Shown piece by piece: positions 23,901-36,571 of a DNA stretch of 64,000 bases. The stretch covers positions 71,351,595 to 71,415,594 of the forward strand of contig NC_083601.1 of NCBI RefSeq assembly GCF_029168945.1, given 5' to 3'. The position numbers and the translations under genes were made by a program. The stretch is from Cannabis sativa. Lineage: Eukaryota; Streptophyta; Magnoliopsida; Rosales; Cannabaceae. Every line of letters begins with the position of its first letter. The first letter of the stretch is position 1. Below the pieces are notes generated by a model. The model was given only the letters and a program-made list of their open reading frames with translations, was not told the origin of the DNA and made no database searches.

Positions 23901-25100
23901 CATCTAAGTATAATTTATAAATATTACATTAAAATTTATATTTAGAATTTTTCATTGTAAATTAGAAATTTTAATTAAATAAATATATTTTTAAAATAAA
24001 TATTAGGAGAAAATACAACCTTCATTAAATAATGAGCTTTATTATTATTAGGATATTCGATCTCCATTGTTGGTTTTACATAGCTATTGTTTTAGTGAGT
24101 AATCCTCCCTAATGGAGGAACGTTCATTAGCAAGTTAGCACCGTTTAATCTCGAAAGATAAGTATATTTGTAAGTATTTTATATGGTATTGATCACCCTA
24201 ATGGTGACGACTGTATTTGACTTACAAAATATGAAACAATAAGCTCATGAAATAGGAATGACCTTGACTCTCGCCTAAACGGGACAACGTCGGATTCTCT
24301 TTTCGATCAAATAAAAGGTTGCTAGAATAATTATCATTTTAGATGAATTGACAACTCTATTCAATGGATGAAGCTTTGACTCTCGCCTAAACGGGACACT
24401 GATATCAGTTTGTTGAAGACCTTGGAAATTATTTAGGATTGTATGTTTTAGTATTTTCACTTGTCATTCCTACTTGCTATATGCTTAATAATTTCTGAAT
24501 TGTGTATGAATTTATATTGAACTATGTTATTTTCTGTTATTAAATTGTAGTTTTATTTCGAATCTTCATTGTTGGTCTAACTTGGTTTGTTTTTCTAATG
24601 AGATAAATCCCTAATGGATTTTCACCATTAGACTAAGATAATAGTGTTAGATCTCGAAAGATAAATATTGTATATGCAACATCTAGCTGTTCATCAATTG
24701 ATGACTCCTTGGACTAGTATTTTACAATATGAAACAAGAAGATTGTATAAATAAGATTACTTTGACTCTCACTAATCGGAGCATCGTTGGATTCTTATTT
24801 AAAATGAAATTATCGTAATTCCTCTTAGCTTAGTCATTTCGAATTAGCTCAATAACATATCATTGGATGAATGGTCTATAAATCATTTCATGTCATTTTA
24901 TATTTTCACTTAATAAATTAAATGACAAACTTGATTATACTCCCGAAATTCTATCCCAAAATGATATAAATCCTCAATCTTAGAAATCTCCTACTTGTAT
25001 AGGCAAATCATAGAGTTAGATTAGTAGTGGTGGTCCAAGAAAGAATTACTAATTATACAGTTACACTTTCACAAGTGTTTCATAACTATTTTCTTTCAAT
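20934..25100 (+). other. Long leader and noncoding interior of B1
   Basis: About 4.2 kb of mostly AT-rich sequence with no credible frame. It contains a sharply GC-rich block at about 21190-21410. At about 24050-24450 and 24560-24900 lie two diverged repeat units sharing cattgttggt, atctcgaaagataa and tttgactctc. If gag was ever here, it is no longer recognisable. Confidence 0.6.
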
Positions 25101-25199
25101 GGATTTAAACTGTATGAGTTTAGTATTCTGTGACCAAAATCCACTTGCACTATTCTAAGAACTCTTTGTTGTAACTAAAAGATACAACAACATTTTTTA

Positions 25200-27070
25200 T
25201 AAATCTATGGCATTTGTATCTTGTTCATAGTGGTTTTGACAAGATCATTCTCTGCAAAGAGTTAATATGCCTATATCCACTGAAAGTATAATCATCTCAT
25301 TCGTAGATGGATGTACATTCAATGGTGGATATGAGTTTTCGTTGTATTCTTAAAACGATCACTCTAGATTTTACCTTATGCAAAAGAAATTTGAAATGTT
25401 TGCAAAATTTCATGAATTTCTAACAATGGTAAGTGGTTAAAGATCTTGCGAACTGATAGGGGTGAAGAAAAAATTAGTAGATATGCAGTTCAAATATCAT
25501 TAATTTCATTTTTGAATTATATCCAAACTTACCTCCCCAGAAATTCGAGTTGCATATTGATGATTAGTTACTAGTTGTTGCCTAAATCCTTCTATGGTAA
25601 TATAATTTCAGAATGATGCAATGGTTGTATACTTAATGTAAATCATTACTAGATTCATGGATGACCTAATCGAAATTTTAAGAAAAGCTAGAACTGCTAA
25701 CCCTGGTTTGCATGTTTGTTAGCTATTTTAAGTGATTAGGGGTGGATCATCCCATAGTCATTAGATAAGAAAGTATTTGTTTAAACAAATACTACTTTTC
25801 TAAGAAAATGACTAAGTCTGAAAATAAAGTAGCAAATAAAGGAGATATTTTTTTCTTGGTTCCATAAGTGTTCTATCATCTTATTCGTTACAAGATGATC
25901 CCACTACCTCTGTTGTCTTAACACAACCGAAGAGGTCAATACCATTTAGTTTTCTTAGACATGATTCACGGTACCTTGTCATAGTGGGAGAGTTTCATGG
26001 AACTTTACCTTGTTATGACTTGGAAGACACTAGTGATTAAAATCCATTGTGAGTTTCAACAAGTAATGGATTGTCAAGGTAAGAAACTAAGAAGAAAGCC
26101 AAGAGAACTATGGTTTAATCCATTCACATGGAATAACCTAAAGTTTTCTATTACAAGGACATAAAAGGAAATTTTCATTAATAAGTCTATTCAATGGACT
26201 TAACAAAACTTCATGTTCCTAGTATTATAGGTTTGAGTTTATCTAAACCTATGGCTTGTGGTATACCTGGTAATTACTTACTCTAATGCAAGCATCTTAC
26301 TTTAATAAGATGCTGAAGCATTTCCTTTCCAATGGCAATCTATAGAAGCTTCACAACTTCTAAGCATAGATTTTATTTATCTAAGGAAAAGTTTCAACTA
26401 TTCCAGAAAAGATAAAGCCATGAAAGAATTTCTTAAATCAACAGTGAGAGGTCTCAGATATGCTTTTGTATGCCTTAGACCAGACACCTGCTGTTGAGTG
26501 GGAGTAATGAGTAGATATCAGATTAATCCAGGAGAGGAACATTGGAAGACAATCAAGTAAATCTTAAGATTAAGAAGAGGAACTATATGTTAGTCCATAA
26601 GGGTGTGTTTAAAACTCTTAGACTACACCACATCAGATTTCGAGACTTGCCTTTGTGCTAGAAAGTCTGCTGATAAGATGGTGATTACTTTGGGGGTGGA
26701 GTAGTGATTTTGGAGAAGTGTAAAAACCTATCTGAAGTCTCTTAGTCTACTAGAGAGAGACTGAATGTTAAAGTTGCAAGAAAGATACTTATTCAGTCTA
26801 TATACAATTGTGGCACCGTTCCAACCTGTCTTAACTACTAGTGTTATTTCCTGAATAACCAAAAGTAGTTTCCAAAGGTATAGAAACCAGTATCCCAAAA
26901 GAGTAGACATATAGAGAGGAATTTCACAACATCAAAGATTTTGTGATTAAGGGAAAGTAAATGTGGAGAAAAGGTTGTTGTTAATTCAACCTGTCAATCC
27001 TATTACAAGGAGTTTACTACTAAACTTGATTTGTATATCAAGGTGTTAATAATTATTTGAAATGCACATT
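25200..27070 (+). pseudogene. Degenerate copia pol of B1 (integrase and RT remnants)
   Basis: Fragments in shifting frames: an integrase-core stretch FEMFAKFHEF followed by LRTDRG (about 25390-25465), and near the end GLMSRYQINPGEEHWKTIK (about 26505-26560). The latter is the conserved copia RT/RNase H junction block, followed by a remnant of the ILRYLRGT motif. Integrase before RT identifies copia. Frequent stops and indels show that no protein is made. Confidence 0.75.
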
Positions 27071-27088
27071 TTGTTTTATATTAGTGCA

Positions 27089-27098
27089 AGTGGGAGTT
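27089..27098 (+). other. Polypurine tract of B1
   Basis: agtgggagtt immediately precedes the 3' LTR start at 27099, the usual copia arrangement. Confidence 0.85.
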
Positions 27099-28958
27099 TG
27101 TTGGGTTTTGTGCCCTAAATAAAACTCATTTCAATATAATCAAATTTACTTATTAATAAAGTTCAGAAATAACATTTTATGTTGCATGGTTCACATGATT
27201 TATTTAATGATTATATGTATATAATGTATGAATTCTTTTTAAGTCTAGAACATATGAATTTGTTAAAGATTATAGTGTTGTCAGCACAGTGGAATATAAT
27301 CTTAATTATATGTTCAAAAGTTTATTCCCTGATTTGTCAAAACACTGGATTTAGACTGACATGGTATAACCAGCGATAGGTATTCTTACACCTTGGAAAA
27401 GTGTTATGTCCTTTCCAGGACATTGCCAAACTTTACCAGTATGGGATGTATAGAGTATACATCAGAAGGGACCGATATTGAACTTTGATTAGATAGATTA
27501 AAACTTACAGTAAAATCTATTCAATTCAATATCACCTGTTGATCCTAGATCAAATGACCTTAATCCTGATATGGTTAGGTTCGATCTCAAGAGTACTATA
27601 CATGTTCTTTGATTTGTTAGTTAAGTCTACTTTTTGGTCAGGGTGATACGTACATTTTGGGAACATGATAGTATAATTGAGTGGGAGCGCTACCATAAAT
27701 ATGGAATCTATAACTTTTATAGGAACTTAGAAGTGAAACGATGATATCCTTCGAGCTTGGCTAAACAGAGATAAATGGTGGAGATCTCATTTCACTTTGC
27801 TGAAATATCATTTATACGGAGCTAAGTGTTTTAAGGATAAAATACATTGAAGGTGTAACGTTAACTTTGTGCCTTTTCAATGTAGATCATCTATTAGAGG
27901 GTCATTGATCACATTAGGGTGATAACAATGGATAACTAATGACGTGTCTATATCATGGAACATATAGAGCGTTCTATATGACTGAGAGTGCATTTCCAAG
28001 TTCTAAGTGTGGATTCAATGAGGAATTAGTAAGTTAGGTAATTTACTTGGTAAATTCTGTTCGACTTATTGGAAGCTCGGTTATATAGACCCATGGTCCC
28101 CATACTAGTTGAGACCATACTGCTTGTAAGACTCAGTTAATTGATTTTAATTAATCAATTATAATTCTAAAAGTTAAACTATGTCTACTTTATGAATTTT
28201 CACTAAGGAAGCGCGAAATTATAAAGAAAAGAGATTCTAGGTTTATTTATTGATTAAGAGACTTTATATGTCTAAATTTATAAATATATTAAATGGCAAT
28301 ATTATTTAATAATTATTTTTAAGTTATTAAATAATTAGAATTGGCATTTAAAAAGGTTAAATTGGAAAATTGGCATTTTTGAGAAAATGGAAATGGAAAA
28401 TTACAAAATGGGAAAGTTGCAAAGTGAGGCCCAATACCCATTGTATGGCCGGCCACTATGCACAAAAAATACCATTTGTAGTTTCCATTATTTTAAAGCC
28501 ATAAAATTCTAACCTAAACCTAGAGGGTATTCTATAAATAGAAAGTGTTGGCTTCAGGAAACAAACAACTTACACACAACTTTGAACATTAGTTTCTTTC
28601 AGAAAAGCTACACGCCCCTCTCTCTCTTTTCTTCTCTCTAAATTTCGAAACACTTGAGTGAATGAGTAGTGCCCACACACATCAAGTGGTATCTCAATCA
28701 TAGTATGAAAGACTATGGAAAATCTGCATCAAAGAAGGAGAAAAGAAGATCCAGATTTAGATCTTGATTATGCTCTGCTACAGAAAGGAATCAAGGGCTA
28801 GAGATCTGAATGGAAAGAGTCATAATATTCTGCTACACCCACTCTAAGGTTTTCAAAACTTTATATGTGTTTATTTTCATTGTTTTAGAATTCATATTAG
28901 GGTGTTAATGAAACATACTTGTTAGTAAATCTCGATCCTGGTAAAATAATTTCCAACA
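27099..28958 (+). repeat. 3' LTR of copia B1
   Basis: About 1860 bp, TGTTGGG...CCAACA, nearly identical to 19063-20918. Confidence 0.95.
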
Positions 28959-28963
28959 AATAG

Positions 28964-30679
28964 TACTTGTTGAAACATTGCTGGGTTCGCTTCCCTAGCT
29001 TGTTTTCAACAAATTCATTTCCTTTCGGGCATCTTCCTTCTGAACGAATCACTGAGCCGTTTCTTTGAACTCAGTGATGCTTTTTACTGGATGACCTTGT
29101 AAGTCATGCCACAACTCGCCCCCTGTGGTTAATGGATCAGTAGAGATCCCCGCCTAAAGGGCTATAAGTTGTGTGCTGTCATCCAAATTCATAACCCTAG
29201 CTGAAGCCGTGCTAAAACGACTTAAGTATGCCTTAAGTGTCTCACCGGGGTGCTGCTTTATATTGGTTAGCGAGGCCGCTTTGGGTCGTTTATCCCTAGC
29301 AGCTTGGAACTCTTTCTTGCAATTCCTGGACAAATGCTCCCAGGAAGTTATTGAATGATGAGTAAACTTGTTAAACTAGCTGCTCGCTGCTCCAACAAGT
29401 GAGGTGGGGAACAAAATACAGCGTAAATTGTTCGTCACATTACTCCCTCGCATTATTGTGTTAAAGTTATTCAAATACGAGACCAGATCAGTGGTTCCAT
29501 CATATGACGACACATGCGGGTTTTTGAATCCCAAAGGAAAAGGGTATTCATTATATTTGGATGATACAGCTCAAGCTTCTCATCTAAGTCGTATCCAGAT
29601 TGTCTCCCTAGTTCCCTCGCTTGATATCTCCTGAACTTGTCCTTCAGCTCGTTTATCCACAATTGGATGGGATCCTCTTACTTTGGACCAAGCTCTTGGC
29701 AAAGGTCAGGTTTCTTGCGATTCAAGTGCTCTCACTGATCCAGTTGGGAGTAATTGCTGCCAGACCTCATCTTACTCACAGATCGCGTACTACTCATACA
29801 CTTTGTCTTCGAGTAACTCACAGATTTACTGGTTCCCATACTTTCTCGATCATTAGCTCATTGAGTACTTTTGCCTCTTCGAGTTGATTGACTGTGGGTT
29901 CTTGACCGCCTTAAGGTTACGCTAGCTTCTTCATGCTCTGTTCTCTCCCCCTGAGTGCAGTTCGTTGTATTTCCCCCATTAGGGTCTATACGAGTCCTCA
30001 CTCTATGGGTTTGGGAAGAACGTTGGTGATTTCTCGCAGGTGACCTACGTTCTCCTGATTGAGTCCCAAGATCCTCCTCATTGTCATGAGAAATTTCTCG
30101 TTCATCAGTTTCTGGTTTCCTTCCATCTGGTTGTTCGTTCTGATTTTTAGGGGATATCTCATTTTCCCTGGGTTGTTCTTCCCAGGCATCTTCCTGTCTC
30201 CTGGTTTGTGAGCCACGAGGCCTACCTTGAGGTCTTCTCACTCCAGGTTTAGGTTGATTTTGAGCATTTGTCCCCTATGCCACCCTGGCAAAGGCTGCAT
30301 CACGCTCTAATTCAGCGTTTTGACGCTGCGCCTCTTCTAGACGGCATCTCAGGTGGCAGTTTTCCATTTCATAAGTACCTTCTCCCATAGACTAGACACC
30401 TCCACGATTGAGCTCTTTATCCCTTGTCCCAGGGTTCTGGCCACTCCCACGTTGAGTTCTCCTCGAGCGTGTTGTCTACGTACTAGGACCAACATTGGGT
30501 TGGGTCCTCTGAGAACGTGTGGTCCGTGTGCTAGGGCCACCCTCACGTTGAGTCATAACAGAACCGGTGGTCCATCTGGACCGCGGGTTGGTAGACCTTC
30601 TGGAGCCCATGGGCTCTTTCCCAGATCGATGATTAGTTTCCCCATGTGGAATATTAACATTTTCTAGATTTTCAGCCAT
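28964..30679 (-). pseudogene. gag of Tat2, N-terminal part (broken)
   Basis: On the minus strand gag starts at ATG 30679 (MAENLENVNIPHGET), about 80 nt after the LTR. An Arg/Ser/Thr-rich, charged N-terminal region follows (30679-29860). A recognisable capsid block comes next at about 29370-29150: SWEHLSRNCKKEFQAARD, then SLTNIKQHPGETLKAYLSRF. That is the Retrotrans_gag core. Frames shift several times (near 30476, 30240 and 29860). The gene is cut at 28964 by B1 and continues at 19062-17941. Confidence 0.82.
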
Positions 30680-30758
30680 GAAGGAGGTGGTTTTTCTTCA
30701 AAAGAATGGAGGGTTTTTCTGAGCATTTGCACAGAAGCTCTCATTGAAAGCACCAAAC
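30680..30758 (-). other. Leader and primer-site region of Tat2
   Basis: Reading the minus strand away from the LTR gives GTTTGGTGCTTTCAATGAG. The same motif follows the LTR of element E (46280-46300), so it marks the LTR/internal junction of these Tat elements. I cannot assign the primer tRNA. Confidence 0.6.
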
Positions 30759-31733
30759 TGTTAACGCAGATTTTCGTTAACTAAATATGAGGCTAACCAT
30801 TAAAATCTCACACAGAATAAAAAGTTATAAAATAAAAATTACGAACACACAAGGCTTTTTACGTGATTTTGCAGTTAAAATTCTGCATAGTCGACGAGTC
30901 AATCTTATTCAGATTTCTGATTATCTTTCAGGGCCTCTTTTGTATGAGTTTTTCCCCTCCTCCTTTTTTGATCTTGTTTGCCACTATTTATAATTACATA
31001 GTGGGCAGCTAATTACAAAGTTGACTGTAATTTGTCTACAACGATCATCCCCTAAAATCACGGGGTTTGATTACATATCACGTAGTTTAAATACGGTTAT
31101 GATTTGAAAATCACATAGCTGTGATTTTCCCGCTTTTACTAGGTCAAAATGATTGTGTATTAAACACATCTTTAATTGTTGTATCTGCAGATGTCTCGAC
31201 AGAAGCTTGGTTCCAGTGATCTTAATAGCGAACTGGGGCCCTTTTTCCTTCCGAGGTCGACGATGCACGTCTTGTGACAATCGTGGTTCTTATTTATAAA
31301 GAGTCGTTCGAAGCTCATTTGAATGTTAGCTTCTGATTCGCTAGGGTTGTAAGCCTCGCTGACGTAACTAGATGCAATTATAGGAAGCCTTCCCATAGCG
31401 AGACGGGCACCTAGCTTACTTGGTCTCGAGTCGATCCGAATGTTACACTTAGTTTGTAAATTATACACTAAGGACTTTTGCAATTGATATGTGTCGCTGT
31501 CCTTGATGCCTCGCTATTCGCATTCAGCAACATATGGTTACTCGATAATATACTAAGTGCCAATTTGTCTATTGATTCCTCGCCTAAGACCTTACAGTCA
31601 GCAAGTTACAAATATACTCTAATACTTACGTAATTGATGAGTTATTCCATAAAAAGCGATTGCATCGATCTATATTCTCTTTATCTTGACACGTGTCCAC
31701 CACTGAGATGACAGTCAAATTTCAGGTGTAACA
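30759..31733 (-). repeat. 5' LTR of Tat2 (minus strand)
   Basis: TGTTA at 30759 and TAACA at 31733 form a 5-bp terminal inversion; length about 975 bp. On the minus strand it begins TGTTACACCTG and has GACACGTGTC some 40 bp in, like the LTR of element E (TGTTACC, then GACACGTGG). The partner 3' LTR is not in the window. Confidence 0.82.
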
Positions 31734-32072
31734 AATATACCCACTTTTATGTGTGAGTTACCCAATATACCCTCACTCTCTACTTAAGGCTAGCATAATT
31801 TATATTAACTTAAGGGATCTAATGGCGACATCATCTATAAAAGTTAGTATATCTTACAGAATATGAAAATGAATGTAAAAATTAAAATAAGTAAAGTAAA
31901 GGTAGCATACAATGTAATTTCCTCCAATTTGTTAGTTAACTATGGATTTATTGTACTCTATTTATTATACAACCCTTTGAGATTAGTGAAATAATTCACA
32001 TTTTCACTCCTATTTTTCCTGTTTAAAATTTTCGCTAACTGTCATCTTTTATTAATAAAAGTAATTTGCAAT
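31734..32072. other. Spacer between Tat2 and element C
   Basis: AT-rich; no gene or repeat structure recognised. It is the flank into which Tat2 inserted on one side and C on the other. Confidence 0.5.
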
Positions 32073-32889
32073 TTTTATATTATTTATAATAATATAATAT
32101 ATAGATTAAATATGTATAATAAACTAATAATATGTAATATATATTAGTTATTATCTTTTTGTAACATTTGGGAGAGTTACTTGTTACTATGAGTAACCTC
32201 AACTATTTTCACCAACATTAAGAGTGTAAAAGGTGTTACACATCTTAATTTGAAATTCTTAATGATATATGAGTTATGGTATGTGTATGAGTTACATCTC
32301 TATTGGAGTTATGGTGTACATGAGTGTGTGCATGAGTTACATCTCTTTATTGAGTCCATAACATTCATGGAGGTTATGACTTATGAATTCGAATTTTAAA
32401 TGGTGATATCTTAAACATTATATAAAGAGGTCTAAGGTGATCATATTAGAGGATCAAGATTTCTATCAAAAAAGTCCCCTCTCTCTATGCACTAAGGGAA
32501 CTCTCTAGAAAATAGCTTTGGGAATTATCAAAAAGGTACTTTGGTAGAAAACCGTAAGGCTTGATAATTCCCAAAGCTATTTCCTAGAGAGTTCCCTTAG
32601 TGCATAGAAATAGGGGAAATAAGCTTTTGGACAAATGTAATACCTTGTTCAAGTCATGGTGATCCCCACTAATGTACACTCAAGGTTGTGAGTAAGTGTA
32701 TATATATTATATATGTATTATATTATATGTGTTGTAATCTTCTTCTTCTACCATTCATATATATATGCAATATATATTATATATATATGTTGTTGTAATA
32801 TTTATTTAATCTCTTTGTTGGTCCTTATATTATATTACAATAGTGTTGTAATGTCTTAATTTTCTTCTATTGTAATAAAATCTCTAACA
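32073..32889 (+). repeat. 5' LTR of element C
   Basis: Aligned with the 3' LTR, the first bases are tttatatt where the other copy has TGTTATATT; the end is TCTAACA, matching TGTTA inverted. It carries a long hairpin (32476-32616) that the 3' LTR has lost. Confidence 0.75.
32476..32616. repeat. Long near-perfect hairpin in the 5' LTR of C
   Basis: Arms 32476-32530 and 32562-32616 are reverse complements over 55 bp with only a few mismatches, separated by a 31-nt loop. The shared core runs from ctatgcactaagggaac to tttgggaattatca. Confidence 0.92.
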
Positions 32890-35076
32890 ATTAAAAGCTT
32901 TTTTTTTCCTACTTTGCTTCAATGGAAGGTAAGAAATTAACTTGTAATAATACAAGGGTAAGAATTGTGATATTTTGTGATTTACAATTTTTTATATAGT
33001 AAAATATATATTAACATATTTTCTTGTGTTGTGATATGGGTTTTTTTATGTTATTATATCTAAGATATATATAATATATAACGTGTATATGAGTTATATA
33101 TATTATATATGTTGAACATATGATAATATATATTTATGATGAGAATATTTATGTATGTGATACATATATAATATATAATATGTGGAGATAATATATATTA
33201 TGATATGTATGCATGTTAAAATACATATCTTATATATATATATATATGGGTGGACTCTTAATGGGTATTACTCATGAATGGGTAATATTAAAAAAATTTG
33301 AGTTTTTATGCGTAATTTTTCTATTAAATTAGAAAAATCTCTCATTTTTTCATTATATGGGCTGAGGTTAATCCATCGGCTAAAAAAAATTCGGCAAAAA
33401 AATGATAGAAAAATATTGAGTGTTTTTAATATTTTTCATATAAATTTATATTTGATATAGTGTAAAAAGATGTATTTTTGATATTTTTTTTAATTAAGTA
33501 GTTAATTTAAGCGTAGAAATTCAAATTTATCTTTTATTTTTCGCCATCGGATCAAAATCTAATGACTTGATATTTTTAAAATTAATATTTATAGTTAAAT
33601 TTATTTAGTACCCATCAATGGGTCTACCCATTAAAAAATGTTCCATATATATATATATGAGATATGTAACATATGTATTTGTGAATTTAATATTGATATT
33701 ATGTGTATGTTACATATGAGATTATATTAATATATGAGTTATATAGTATGATAATAATATTGATAGTAATATAATATTAATATTATTTGTTATTATTGAT
33801 GTGAAAATTATTTTTAATATTTTGTGAATAAAGAATAGTTTTGAATTCTTTTTTAATTTGGTGGTGAATATCTCACTTTTATGAGATAATAAAAGATCCA
33901 TTTTGAAAAGTTACATCTTTTATTGGATTATAAGAGATAATAATCTCATATTTGAGATAAGGAAATATGGATTATGGGCGTTACACTTTTATTGGACTTG
34001 CATTGTCATAAGCAAGAACAATGATCTAGTGGATCTAAACTTGTGAAATGAGTCATAAATTAGAAGAGTAATTTTAGACTCAAGTAAAGTGAATCAATGT
34101 GGATTCAAATTATGAAAAGATAACAAAATTGGAGAAGCAATTTTGAATCTTAAATAATCAAAGTTGTGAACAAAATTGATGAGAATTATGTTAACTTTGG
34201 TATAATTTGGGCTAATCTCAATGAGTAGATAATCTTAAAATTATGGGTAAAAATAATCACATTATTTTGTAAGTGGTAATGTGAGTTTGATATTTTAATT
34301 TTTTTGAGAAAATTAAAAATATCAAATGTTATTTTTTAAGGTGGCCTTAAAAATTCATTTCAAGAGGAAATACACAAAAGTGATATTTAATATACACTTT
34401 ATGCTAGAAATGTGGGGGTGAGCCACAAATTTAATCAAAATGTGTTGAGATATTGTTGATTAATTCATTTGATTTTAAATTCTAATTCTAAATCAAGTTT
34501 CTCTATGTGCATAAGTATAAATATTGACATAATTGGTGTCAAATTTTGGTCAAAATAATTTGAAGAAGGAAATTAAATTTAAGAGAAATTATAGAGACCG
34601 AGTGGTCTTTAATATTTTAAAATCAAGATATTATCTTGATAATGAAATGTAAAAGTGTGGTGATGATATTCCAACGTGAAAAGTTTAAGACATGTTTGTT
34701 GTCTTAAAATAAAATGTAATTTAGACATGTTTGGTGTCTAAATTAGTGTTTAATTTTGATATGCTTGGTATTAAAATTATTGAGAGTTTGAGTTGTGTGA
34801 AAATTAATTTTTTTATGATTGAATTTTCAAAGCTTAAGTACTTAAGGAGAATAGTGGTCACAAAGTGAACACTATATTTTGGCATGCATGATTCACATGG
34901 AATCAATAGTGAGAAGTTATAACAAATCGCTTAATCTCTGTACAAGATTAAAGCATGAATATTCGAGGGATGAGACCTAAACTCCCTTCGTATTTTGGTC
35001 ATTGAGGGTAACCTATCTTAACACTAGTAAAAATCTAGTGTTAAGTTCAATAGGTAATAAGAAGTCAATAGAGTGA
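32890..35076 (+). other. Left interior of element C
   Basis: AT-rich sequence without a credible reading frame. Apart from the MITE-like insert at 33249-33644 I recognise nothing. The 5 bp agtga at 35072-35076 are the left target duplication of element D. Confidence 0.55.
33249..33644. mobile_element. MITE-like element with imperfect inverted ends
   Basis: About 396 bp. The left end (ggtggactcttaatgggta) and the inverted right end (ggaacattttttaatgggta) match imperfectly, and the similarity continues for about 38 bp. Both sides are TA dinucleotide runs, consistent with insertion into a TA repeat, which also hides the target duplication. No coding capacity. Confidence 0.6.
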
Positions 35077-36558
35077 TGTTGTGAAAATTATATACGCAAG
35101 TATACGCAGTCAAACAACTAATAAAGTGATAAGTAAGATCGTCTCCACAGGAATTGCAAACAAAGTTTGATGTAAAACAAACTAATTACAACTTAAAGCA
35201 AGAGGAAATAACATGCGAATGGTTAAGTAATGATTCAAAATAAAAAATGTCATGAATTAAACTTGCTAACATTAATACTACTACTTCTAGAAAAATTATT
35301 TGCAAGATGAAAAATGTAATATGGCAAAAATGGCTTAAATAGCTAATTCCTTCTACTCAGGTTTTTTTCCCGATGTTACAACATTGGTTCAGCATTACTC
35401 CAGCATTCTACACAGAGATAACAAAAATTCCTCTAGGCTTGTGAGAATTTTCCAACACTCACAAATTTCAGTCTACCACTTAACTCAATATATTCCTATA
35501 TCAAACCAACAAGCAGAACACTATTCAAACATTAATTTTATAAGTTATGCAAGGTAAATGAAATATTCTTATTCCACTTACATAAAAAAACCTAAATCTA
35601 GGTTTTCCACTTGCTCCATTCAAGTTGAAGTACTAGATCTAGCCCTTCTGGTACAAGATCTAGCTTAGCAAATTGTTATTCATGGCCAAGAAACAACAAT
35701 CTAGTAAAATGAAACTCACTTGAATGAACAAAGGAAAAAATGCTAAAGTAAGTTTAAAAATTAATCATACCCAACATAAAAGTTCATAACCATTCAAGCC
35801 TCCAAAGTCTAGCTCATATTCAAGTAAAAGATTAACATCCAAATTCGAAATAGTTTAACCATGGTTGCAGCCTCTTTTTAGTTCAATAAGTTTCTTCTAA
35901 TTGCTAAGTACAAACACAAAGAAAAGAGAAGAGAAAGAACAATATTAAGAGAAGGTAAAAGAAAATTCAAACGCAAAAGGTTGGTCCCCCTCTCTTCTTT
36001 CTTCTGCTGTGTACTTTCTGCAATTACTCCTCTTCAAAAAATTGCAACTGCTGCTCACGTAATGGAGGTTGATGGTGGTGTACTTCTCCTCTTTTTTTTT
36101 AGTTGTTGGGTTTTTAGGGTACAAAATTGATACCCCAAAGTAGAAGCCCAATCTTTTCCCACATTGGCCCACTAGGTTTAGTCCCTCTCCTTCCACAACA
36201 GCCACTTGGTGTATTTTGAGTGACTGGGCAGAATTTGCTGAGGTGGATAAGTGAAACTCGTGTTTCCACGTCGCTGCCAAAATGCTGAATTTGCTTCAGC
36301 ATTGCTTCACCAATCTGCCTCAATTTCAGCTTATGTTCCACTTCTTCCTTGCTTCCGTTTTCAACAACAAACAAGCACAATTAATTGCAAAATCACACCT
36401 AACAATATCAATATTTACAAGACTTAAAAGTTAGCTTACTAAATAGAAAATGACACTAAAACTAACTAAAATTAAGCAAACAAACACATTTTCACTACTC
36501 ATCTCACAATACTTTTAGTTTAAAAGCATAAAAATAACACTATACCATAGAGTTATCA
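35077..36558 (-). repeat. 3' LTR of element D
   Basis: Begins tgttgtgaaaatt and ends gagttatca on the + strand. It matches 41575-43048. The frames in it are shadows shared with the other copy. Confidence 0.95.
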
Positions 36559-36571
36559 CACCCCAAACTTA
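36559..36571 (-). other. Polypurine tract of element D
   Basis: On the minus strand, AAGTTTGGGGTG adjoins the LTR start TGATAACTC. Near copies of this motif recur upstream at about 37249 and 38556, and a shorter one at about 38613. Confidence 0.8.

Larger units (their letters stand above)
19063..28958 (+). mobile_element. Ty1/copia LTR retrotransposon B1, nearly complete, degenerate
   Basis: Has LTRs at both ends, a primer site after the left LTR and a polypurine tract before the right one, so it lies on the + strand. The target duplication is aacag (19058-19062) and aatag (28959-28963), one mismatch, inside Tat2 gag. Recognisable pol remnants occur only in the last third and follow copia order: an integrase motif, then the RT end. 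Some 4 kb between primer site and pol shows no coding sequence. In roughly the first 310 bases the two LTRs differ at about five positions by eye, so insertion looks fairly recent compared with element D. Lineage within copia is not resolved. Confidence 0.9.

Noticed and set aside
29173..29887. Plus-strand frames across Tat2
   Set aside because: The capsid signal is on the minus strand; these are complements of gag.
35945..36380. Frames repeated in both D LTRs (also 42447-42665)
   Set aside because: Shared only because the LTRs are copies; they differ by indels between copies and carry no domain.
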